From assembly GCF_009905375.1 (NCBI RefSeq), contig NC_133650.1:301133957-301197956 (forward strand): DNA of 64,000 bases. Direction: 5' to 3'. Positions 23,156 to 32,984 of this stretch are shown here, in pieces. Position numbers and translations under genes: made by a program. The notes beneath the pieces were generated by a model. The model was not told where the DNA came from and did not search any database. It was given only the letters and a program-made list of their open reading frames with translations. This DNA comes from Apium graveolens (Eukaryota > Streptophyta > Magnoliopsida > Apiales > Apiaceae). Every line of letters starts with the position of its first letter. Position 1 is the first letter of the stretch.

Positions 23156-23851
23156 AGCCCGACTGTTTACATTAAAATTGATTTTCTGGGAGTTTCGTAA
23201 CTCCGTTTTGGGCGTGCAATATACCGTTGGATTCGTTTTTCCGAGACGGATCTAATGGAGTGATCAATTTTAGTTTATATAAAAGTTTTGAACTGTTTAT
23301 ATTTCCGATAGTGTTTTAAAGCTGTTTTTAACTGTTTTAACTGCTTTTAAATGCTTCATGTGATACATAGAGATGTATAATGCTTAGACTAATGTGCTAG
23401 ATGATGTAACATGCCTACCTTGATGTTTATTCATATTTATATATGTGATATATGCTTAGTTTATCATGCGATAATAGATTTAGGTGAACTTAAATGAACA
23501 TAAGGCGTTTGTTAGACAACCTAGTATAGTGAAATTGTTTCATAACCTTAAGAATAATATTATGAATACAATCATGAGATTCTTGTGTTTATGAAACACG
23601 TAATTGAATATGAATTTTCGATATGAGAGAAAGGATGATTCTGTCAACAACAGATTTCTATCTGTAACAAAGGGTTATTAAGTGACGCCTCTTGACAATG
23701 CTCCACCCGATCTGGGAATCGTCTGATTATTTATTATTGATTTGAAATATTTAATTTAAAAGGAAGAATCTCTTTATAATATGATTATGATTGTAACGTA
23801 ATATAATCCCTCTAAAATTAAATAATATCAAGTAGTAATTGGCCAATGACA

Positions 23852-24235
23852 CAACGGGCTTGTGTCGGTCATAGCCTTCCAACATGATAGAAAGTAGTTC
23901 TTATTTTTAAATCATTGTCGTTTCGTGCCATAGCCGAGGGCTTTGATTTCGAAATAAGAAATACTTGTCTATTACATAGAGATGTGTACATTGAATAAGA
24001 ATCTAAAGGTCGTTACGTGCCACAGCCTTGGGCCTTTGGGGACTGATTCAATTGTACGGAATATTGGGTTAGACTTGACTTAGAATATTGAGTTTGTCGT
24101 GCCACAGCCGTGACTCAATTATTCAAGAGGCTAAAGTTTGATTAGGGAATAACATTAGATGTAATTGACAAGAGTTGTCTGCCTATTGAACATTACATGG
24201 CGTTTCGTGCCACAGCCGGGGTTGTGTAATGGAAT
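23852..24235 (+). repeat. Five CGTGCCACAGCC-type leader repeats of element C
   Basis: Copies near 23852 (diverged, GTCGGTCATAGCC), 23927 (CGTGCCATAGCC), 24013, 24092 and 24203 (CGTGCCACAGCC). They are spaced 70-110 bp apart and are each preceded by GTCGTT-like or GGCGTTT-like bases. They lie in the same position relative to Gag as the repeats of element B. Confidence 0.75.
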
Positions 24236-24421
24236 GTAGGATCCCTATTCCCACTAGCATTATGAATGCTTAATTTTTCACGTAGGGGGTTGAATAAATT
24301 AGATAAACTAGTGGGAGCCACTTATGAATAAAGACCTGATTCATATAGTATTTTAAAATGAAATCGAATATTTGCTAAGTGTTGTTATGTGTTTATCATT
24401 TACAGATTTACAATATACATT

Positions 24422-27182
24422 ATGTCTTCTGCACTATCACTCAGGAGCATACTAGATGCTCACAAATTAACTGGTCCTAATTATGCTGACTGGCTTCGAA
24501 ACTTGAGAATTGTTCTCAGGATTGAGAAGCTGGAATACGTGATTGACTCACCTAAGCCTACTGAACCTGCTAGTGATGCACATAATGATGAACATGTTGT
24601 GTATCGTAAGTGGATAGATGATGCAAATGTTGCTCAATGCATCATGCTAGCTTCCATGAACATTGAGCTACAGAAGCAACATGAGCATATGGATGCTCAC
24701 ACTATCCTCATGCATCTACAAGAGTTGTATGATGTGGCAGGGAGGACAACTCGATATGAGATATCGAAGGAGTTATTCGGTTGTAGGATGTCTGAGGGAT
24801 CATCTGTGAATGACCATATACTTAAGATGATCAATTTGATTAAACGTCTTGGACAACTTGGTTTTGCCATGGATGGGGAGCTGAGCCAAGACTTGGTCTT
24901 GCAATCGCTTCCGAGTTTGTTCTCGCAGTTTGTTGTGAACTTTCACATGAATAAGTTGGATGTCAGCCTGCCTGAACTCCACAACATGTTTTAGACCGCG
25001 GAATCGAATTTTCCCCCTAAGAAGAGTTCTGTTCTTCTAATTGGTGAAGGTTCCAATCCTAAGAAAAGGAAGAGGAACTCTTCCAAGAAGAAGAAAGTAG
25101 GTGAGAAAACGCCGGTTCCACCAAAAGCTGAAGACCCCAAGAGCAAAGTTGTTTGCTTTCACTGTAACAAGGCGGGGCACTGGAAGAGGAACTGCAAGGT
25201 TTACCTTGCAGAATTGAAGAAGAAGAAGGGTAGTGAGACTATCGCTTCTGATTCAGGTATGTTCATGATAGAAGTGAATATGTCATTAAATCAAATTTCT
25301 ACTTGGGTATTAGATACCGCCTGTGGTTCTCAAATTTGCAATTTGTTGCAGGGACCAAGGAGAAGTAGTTATCTTGAGGAAGATGAGGTGATTCTACTGA
25401 TGGTAAATGGAGCAAGAGTTGCTGCTGAAGATGTAGAATCATTTCATTTACATATGCCTACGGGCAAGACTATTGTTTTAAATAATTGTTATTTTATTCC
25501 CTCGATTGTGAGGAATATTATTCCCATGTTAGACTTGGCTGGATTTTCATTTATTATTGAGAATAATGAATGTTCTATTCTTAGAGATAATATTCTTTAT
25601 GGACGTGGTACTTTAAATAATGGTCTGTATAAATGTGACATAATTTACTTCAGATTGAACAAACTAATAAAAGAAAAGGGATGATGAAAATCTCACTTCA
25701 TAGTGGCACTGCAGTCTCCATTTAGTAGACATGGAGAGAGGGCTGCAAATTTGCTAGGAATGGTACACCCAGATGTATGTGGACCAATGTCTACACAAGC
25801 CATGGGTGGATTTTCATACTTCATTACTTTCATAGATGATAGATCTAGATTCGGATATGTGTTTGATGAAACACAAGTCTGAGGCCTTTGAAAAGTTCAA
25901 AGAATATAAGTATGAAGTGGAGAAACAAACCAAACATAGTATTATAACTCTTCGATCAGATCGAGGTGGTGAATACTTTAAAGGAGTGTTTCTAGATTAT
26001 CTCAAAGTAAATGGTATAGTCTCCCAGTGGACTCCTCCAGATTGGTATCTGAAAGGAGAAATCGAACTTTGTTAGACATAGTTCGGTCCATGATGAGCTA
26101 TGCAAATCTTCCAGTATTCCTATGGGGTTATGCATTGGAAACTCAGCATATTTACTGAATATGGTGCCTTCCAAAATCTGTTCCTCAAACTTCGTATGAG
26201 ATATGGAAAGAAAGGAAGCCGAGTCTTAAACACGTTAAGATTTGGGGATGTTCAGCTTATGTCAAGTAAGTTGACCCAGATAAGCTGGAATATCGATCCG
26301 TAAAATGTAGTTTTGTGGGATATCCTAAAGAGACTTTAGGGTATTACTTTTACACCGATCATCGGGTGTTTGTCTCCAGACATGCTACCTTCTTGGAAAA
26401 GGAGTTTATCCTTGAAGGAAACAGTGGGAGCAAAATTGAACTTGATGAAGTTCAAGAAGCACAAACTACTACGGTTCAAGTGGAAACACCTGTTCTGACT
26501 GAACAACCTTTTGTGGAACAGCCCATTCATAGATCAGGGAGAGTGTCTCGCCAACCTGAGAGGTATTATGGCCTTGTCATTGAGAATGACAATGAGTTGT
26601 CGATCATTGATGATGATGACCCTATGACCTATAATGAGGCTATGAGTAGTGTTGACTCAGAGAAATGGCATAGTGCCATGAAATCCGGAATGGAATCTAT
26701 GTATAAGGTATACAAAAGATAGATTATAGCAGATAGCCAGGTGGAGACCTTTAAGGCCAGGCTTTTGGCAAAAGGATTCAAACAAAAGCAATGGATTGAC
26801 TTTGATGAAACTTTTTACCTATAGCCCTGTTAAAATCAGTTCGGATTTTGCTTGCGATTGCTGCTTACTACGACTATGAGATCTGGAAAATAGCCAGATA
26901 GTTTTCTTTCCAAGAGAAATGAAAACCTGGTGTGTAAGCTACTGTGAACCATATGTGGTTTAAAGCAAGCTTCTCGAAAGATGGAACATTCGTTTTGATG
27001 AGACAATCAAAGAGTTTGGTTTTATCAAAAACGTAGATGAACCATGCGTCTACAAAAGGGTTAGTGGGAGCGTGGTAATATTTCTTATATTGTATTGAAT
27101 TAGAGTTGACACACATAACAACATAGCAGACCCACTCACAAAGCTACTTTCTGAAAGTCACTTTGATCGTCATAAAGACTAG
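24422..27182 (+). pseudogene. gag-pol: gag-pol remnant of element C
   Basis: The likely start is the ATG at 24422 (MSSALSLRSIL); an upstream in-frame ATG exists at 24389. Gag reads to a TAG at 24992 and continues in the same frame to a zinc knuckle CFHCNKAGHWKRNC (25154-25195). The protease motif LDTACGSQIC lies near 25311. The integrase zinc region is lost after 25684. Integrase core pieces ([15 protein letters not shown]) follow in shifting frames at 25760-26075, then the integrase C-terminus/linker at 26315-26722. RT fragments end at about 27095 just before where YVDD should be, and a tail (IADPLTKLLS) of the RNase H end follows. It cannot encode a working RT. Confidence 0.88.
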
Positions 27183-27218
27183 ATGGGTATTAGATACCAG
27201 AGTGATTGGCTTTAGTAC

Positions 27219-27229
27219 AAGTGGGAGAT
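27219..27229 (+). promoter_or_regulatory. Polypurine tract, element C
   Basis: AAGTGGGAGAT directly before the 3' LTR; identical to the tract of element B. Confidence 0.85.
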
Positions 27230-28897
27230 TGAAAGGAATATGTCCTAAGTCCAATCATGTATTAGGATTTAGGAATAACTTCCTGTGTAATATGTTTTGA
27301 TTTCATTGATATTAATAAAAGACTTGTTTTGTTTTTATTACGGGCTTTATCTATTTAAGTGTTTAAATAAGATATAACATAGTTTAGAGTAAAGCTTTTT
27401 ATGGATTATGATGAGATCATAATAGTGAGACCTAAAAGATGATAACTCTAAACTTAAATAGTTCCTGGTCGTAGGATTACTAACTGGTAATTAATAATCC
27501 ACAGAGATCGGTACATACTATGCTTGCTTTATTATGAAGGATGTCTGTTCTCATAGACATTTGTGTGGTGACACTATAGCTAGTATGTAGGTGCTTATTA
27601 TGGAATAAGTTCACTGAACATGACTCGCACAGCTGAACAACTGATGGAGTTCACTCATGTGTCAGCAGTTGTTCACATAGTGATAGTTGTACAAGTATTC
27701 TTAGACTTGAGGTCATCATAGTCATCTTGTGTACACTGAACTATGCTTTGGTTTAGTTCTTGGTCTCCAGGGACAATTATTAGGGCTCTACTGGGTATAT
27801 GAATTTGTACACGAAGATAGTGTATGATCAATAAAGGATCTACCCCTTCCAGTGAAGGAAGCGAATGTTCAAGGCTGATCCACTTATTCTAGTTCAGGAA
27901 TCTCTGGCCAGAGTGAATGAAATTAGAAAGGAGTTTCTAATTTGCATAGAACTCCGCATAGTAAATGGTAAGCAAGTGATTAAATTAGATAGGCTTGACA
28001 CGAGATCAATGCCTTGTATTTAATCAGGACATTGTAGGGTAGAAGGAGTTTATTGTATGGTAACTATTCACTGAATAGGTTCTTGGTATTCTAAGCAGTG
28101 AATTCATATTATCCGGATAGTCGCGATATGCTGAGAAGTATCCCTCACGATGTAGAATAAATGTGATTAATTAATTAATCATATTTAATAAATTAGAGAA
28201 TTTATATAAATAATGATAAAATAGTTTTATTATTATTTATTTCTACTACCGGCTTAATATTGAACCTACAGGGTCACACCATAAAAAGAGAATGATTTTA
28301 TGATGGAGGAATTAATTAATAATGGCTAATAATTATTTATTTGTGAAATAAATATTTAATTGGCAAATTTAATAATTGATTAAATGAGATTTAATTGATT
28401 ATAAATTAATTAAGAAAAGTTCTTAATATTATTAATTAAGGATTTAATTTTTGGAAATTAAATCAAGAGAGAGAATTATTTCTAAAGTGTTTAGAAAAAG
28501 GATTAATAATTAAAAGGTGTTTTAATTATTAATGAGAATAATAAATGGGATAATAATAATATTATTTATGGGAAAATTTCAGCTGAAAATTTTGCCTATA
28601 AATACACTATTATAAACCCTATTTTTATTCCAACCCGAGAACCCAAAAACCCAAAAAGTTTGGAAAACCCAATTCTCTCCACCTCCTTCCTCCTCCTTAA
28701 CATCGTTTTCTTGGTGGATACCGGTGGAGTGATTCACACTTGAGGAGCAACTGCAAAGGATCTCTGATCGTTGTCTCCGAATTATTTTAAAGGTTAGATT
28801 CGATCTCTATATTTTTACCACGATTTATATGCTTTTATTTGGATTTTATGTGTGTAAAAGTGTTTTGCCATGCCCCCGCTGCGATTAAAATCCAACA
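27230..28897 (+). repeat. 3' LTR of element C
   Basis: 1668 bp, TGAAAGGAATATG to AAAATCCAACA, followed by GAATG and the resumed gag of element D. Confidence 0.93.
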
Positions 28898-28902
28898 GAA
28901 TG

Positions 28903-29191
28903 CACAGTTTGCTAATATGCCATTTGAACCTAATCCTTATTATGCTGCATACAGTATGCCATAAATGTCATTTAGCATGCCTTACTGGAATAACATGTTT
29001 ACCCATAGCATGCCATTTCCTGTTAGTCATAATATGCATGATAATTCTGTTGCAATGAATGGTTTCAAAGGCCCAACTCAAATGACTAAGAATGAATCTG
29101 AAATTTCTAAGTTGAAATAAGGCCTAAGAAACAGAAAAAGAAAGCTAACAAGGCAGGACCCAAGGAAACTTGGGTACCAAAATCAACTTGA
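28903..29191 (+). pseudogene. gag: gag of element D, C-terminal part
   Basis: Resumes after the second GAATG with the Met/Pro/Asn-rich tail seen in G, contains a TAA near 28961-28965 where G has CAA, and an indel near 29115. It ends at TGA 29189-29191, the Gag stop position shared by A, D and G. Confidence 0.82.
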
Positions 29192-29211
29192 TTTGATTTT
29201 GATGTGTGCAG

Positions 29212-32200
29212 GGAAACAGAAAGAATCTTTGGTACTTGGATAGTGGTTGTTCAAGACACATGACTGGTGATTCTACCCTGCTCACAGAGTTCAAGGAGAG
29301 AGCTGGCCCAAGTATTAGTTTTGGAGATGACAGCAAGGGTTATACTGTGGGATATGGCTTGATTTGAAAGGACAATGTCATCATTGAGGAGGTTGCCTTA
29401 GTGGATGGTCTCAAACACAATCTGTTGAGTATCAGCCAGCTTTGTGACAAAGACAATTCAGTAACCTTCAACTCAGAAGCCTGTGTTGTGACTAATAAAA
29501 GAAGCAACAAAGTGGTTCTCACTGGTGTGAGAAAAGGAAATATGTACCTATCCCATTTAAACTTCGAGACCATGAATGAGCTGGTAAAGAAAGAACTGGT
29601 AAGAGGCATTCCTCTAGTGGAGTTTTCAAAGGATGGACTGTGTGATGCCTGCAAAAAGGGGAAGCAGATTAAAGCATCATTCAGGAAGAAACTTGATTCA
29701 ATAATTGAAGAGCCTTTGTAACTGCTTCACATGGATTTGTTTAGACCAGTCAATGTATTGTCCATCTCAAGAAAAAGATTTTGCCTAGTAATTGTAGATG
29801 ATTTCTCAAAGTTCTCTTGGACATATTTCCTAAAGTCTAAAGATGAGGCTAGTGAAATCATCATCAATCACATAAGGCAAGTCAATAATCATCCTAATTT
29901 CAAGGTTAGAAAAATCTGGAGTGACAATGGAACTGAGTTCAAGAATTCAGTCATGATAGCATTTTGTGAGGAAAATGGGATTCTGCATGAGTTTTCAGCA
30001 GCAAGGACTCCACAACAGAATGGAGTAGTGGAAAGGAAGAACAGATCACTTATTGAAGCTGCAAGGACAATGCTTGAAGAATCTAAACTACCTACATATT
30101 TCTAGGCTGAAGCTGAAAATACTGCATGCTACACTCAGAATATTTCTCTGATTAATCAAGCAAGATGCATGACTCCCTATCAATTGTTCAAGAACAAGAA
30201 GCCAACTCTAAACTTTCTTCATGTCTTTGGCTGCAAATGCTATATTCTGAGAAATCAAACTGATCAAAATGGGAAGTTTGATGCTAAAGCAGATGAAGGA
30301 ATTTTTATTGGATATGCTGTTGGTAAAGCATATAGAGTCTACAATCTAAGAACCAACATTGTTGTGGAATCAATATATGTTGTGTTTGATGATAAAAAGA
30401 TTGAAGGACTGAAAGATGGAGATTACCATGAGAGCCTCAAATTTGACAATATGGAGATGGTTAGTGATGACAGTGATGATGAAAGTGATCAAGAGAATGT
30501 ATCTAAGGATAATGCAGATAAATCTACCACTAATGAAGCACAAAACTCAACATCTGTCGAGTTGCACAATGCTTCATCCGTCGGAAGGCAATCTGCGTTA
30601 TCCGTAAGGAGACAACCTACTTCATCCGTCGGTACTCAAAATTCACCATCCGTCGGGTTATCAAAAGGAGCAGGAAGTCAAGACAGATCACCTATAGAAA
30701 GTTCTCCTTTCTCAAATCAAAGATCCACAAACTCAGAGGGAGTTTCAAATAGTCAAAACTCAATTACACATCAAGACAACAATGAGGTCTCTTCATCTAG
30801 AGCTAATCTACCTTAACAAAGGAGATGGACAAAAGATCACCCCTTTGAGCTCATCATTGGTGATGTTTCTTCTAGAGTTCAAACAAGAAGAGCAACTCAG
30901 GAAGAATGTATATACAACAGCTTTCTTTCCAAGGAAGAACCAAAGAAGGTAGAGGAAGCTTTGTTAGACTCTGATTGGATATTAGTTATGCAGAAGGAGC
31001 TAAACCAATTTGAAAGGAATAATGTGTGGAAGCTGATACCCAAGCCTAAAGGAAAAAATCCAATAGACACCAAGTGGGTATTCAGAAACAAGATGGATGG
31101 AAATGGCATAGTTGTCAGGAACAAAGCTAGATTGGTTGCTAAGGGCTATTGTCAACAAGAAGGAATAGATTTTGATGAAACATTTGCTCCTGTTGCAAGA
31201 CTTGAAGCCATCAGAATCTTCTTAGCCTATGCAGCCCATGCCAATTTCAAGGTCTATCAAATGGATGTCAAAAGTGCCTTTCTGAATGGAGATTTGGAGG
31301 AAGAAGTATATGTCAGTCAACCTCCTGGTTTTGAAGATCCAAATTTTCCAGAACATGTCTATTATCTTTTGAAAGCACTTTATGGACTGAAGCAAGCACC
31401 TAGAGCCTGGTATGACACTTTATCAAAGTTCCTTTTGGAAAATCACTTCACAAGAGGTATTGTAGATAAAACTTTATTTTTCAGGAATGTTAATGGCTCT
31501 AGTATACTTGTTCAAATTTATGTAGATGATATTATTTTTGGCTCTACAGATGAGAAACTTTGCAAAAAGTTTGCCAAATTGATGCAAAGTAAGTATGAAA
31601 TGAGTATGATGGGAGAACTAACTTACTTTCTTGGTTTACAAGTTAAGCAAGTTAGTGATGGAATATTCATTAGTCAAACTAAATATATATTTGATCTTTT
31701 AAAGAAGTTTGATCTAATGGATTGCACATCTGCAAAAACTCCTATGGCCACATAACCTAAGCTTGAATTAAACACTACTGAAAAGTCTGTGGATATTTCA
31801 AGTTATAGAGGCATGGTTGGCTCACTTCTGTACTTAACAGCTAGTAGGCCAGATATAATGTTTGCTACTTGTTTATGTGCTAGATTTCAGGCGGATCCTA
31901 GAGAATCTCACTTAATAGCTATTAAGAGAATTTTCAGATATCTCAAGGGAACACCAAACCTTGGCATTTGGTACCCTAGAGATTCTGGTTTTGATCTAAC
32001 TGGTTATTCAGATGCAGATTATGCAGGTTGTAGAATTGATAGAAAGAGTACAACAGGAACCTGCCAATTCCTAGGAAACAAGCTTGTGTCCTGGTTTAGT
32101 AAAAAGCAAAATTCAGTTTCTACTTCTACAGCTGAAGCTGAATATATTGCTGCTGGAAGTTGCTGTGCACAGATTTTATGGATGAGAAATCAATTGTTGG

Positions 32201-32463
32201 ACTATGGTTTACAAGTTGAGAGGATTCCAATTTTCTGTGATAACACAAGTGCAATTACCATCACTGAAAATCCAGTGCAACATTCAAGGACAAAACACAT
32301 AGATATTAAGTACCATTTCATAAGGGAACATGTAATGAATGGTACTGTGGAGCTACATTTTGTTCCAAGTGAGAAGCAACTTGTAGATATATTTACCAAG
32401 CCACTGGATGAATCCACCTTTTGAAGGTTAGTAAGTGAGTTAGGTATGCTTAATTACTCTTAA
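29212..32463 (+). pseudogene. pol: pol of element D: protease, integrase, RT, RNase H
   Basis: Opens after TGTGCAG/G in a frame different from Gag. The protease motif is LDSGCSRHMTGD. A clean 90-bp deletion near 29551, between CTA repeats when compared with G, removes the first histidine region of the integrase zinc finger. The D, D, E core is visible (HMDLF, WSDNGTEF, NGVVERKN). RT is open from 30961 to 31755 with intact YVDD. RNase H is open from 31789 with the D, E, D region ([15 protein letters not shown]). Stops lie at 29366, 29719, 30103, 30814, 31753 and 32422. The linker between integrase and RT has tandem ATCCGTCGG words. Confidence 0.9.
30555..30657 (+). repeat. Tandem ATCCGTCGG words in integrase-RT linker of D
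   Basis: About five 21-27-bp units carry (A/T)TCCGTCGG or a variant and encode repeated SSVG-type residues. Equivalent arrays lie at 39118-39182 in A and 62320-62430 in G. The same word in the opposite orientation makes up the LTR arrays. Confidence 0.8.
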
Positions 32464-32984
32464 ATCTATCTGAGTTATTTTGCAAGTTGAGATGCAGCCA
32501 GAAATTTAATTAATTTTTCAGTCTTGGATGAAATTTTAGCTTAGTTAAAATTTACATCTCGACGGATGACCCTTATCCATCGAGTTTGGTCATCCGTCGA
32601 CATACAATTTGCTAATAAAAATCAATTACTTTTCTGGAATATTCTATGTCTCGACGGATAACAGTTTATCCTCATCCGTCGAATTGTCTTAATCTCAGCC
32701 GTTAATTCCCTGTACATTATCCATCGAGTATGCTTACAGTTTGTAAATATTACACGATGGATAATGAGTGGAATTTTTATAGTTTATTTTTAAACGGCTA
32801 TTTTAGGCAATTTCTATTGGTTAATTTATTTTACTTTATTATTTTTATCAGTTATTTTTGAGATAGTATAATAGCTTATTTCATTGCAATTATTTTCTCT
32901 TATCATTCTCAAATTCAACTGCTCTAATTTCATTCTCTCTCAAGCACTTACTCTCCTTCTCTTCAAGCTTTTATTCTCTAAACA
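32464..32984 (+). promoter_or_regulatory. Post-pol spacer of D with hairpins and CT-rich leader
   Basis: Between the pol end and the envelope-like ATG lie paired inverted words: CTCGACGGAT (32558) with ATCCATCGAG (32575), and TCGACGGAT (32651) with ATCCGTCGA (32674). A TATA-like AGTATAATAG near 32865 and a CT-rich stretch just before the ATG at 32985 resemble a plant promoter and 5' UTR. Whether a separate transcript starts here is inference. Confidence 0.5.

Larger units (their letters stand above)
22596..24388 (+). other. Long untranslated leader of element C
   Basis: About 1.8 kb with no supported gene. It contains a short TA repeat near 22890, an array of four palindromes (23022-23155), and five copies of a CGTGCCACAGCC word (23852-24235), the last ending about 200 bp before the Gag start. 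The order structured leader then Gag parallels element B. Confidence 0.65.
20915..28897 (+). mobile_element. Element C: defective copia element with 1668-bp LTRs, inside gag of D
   Basis: 7983 bp, target duplication GAATG (20910-20914 and 28898-28902). The LTRs are both 1668 bp and by eye differ at only about a dozen sites, so insertion looks recent. The interior carries Gag, protease, part of integrase and a piece of RT, with several frameshifts. Sequence ends just before the RT YVDD motif and rejoins near the RNase H end. It therefore probably moved using proteins supplied by another element. Confidence 0.93.
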
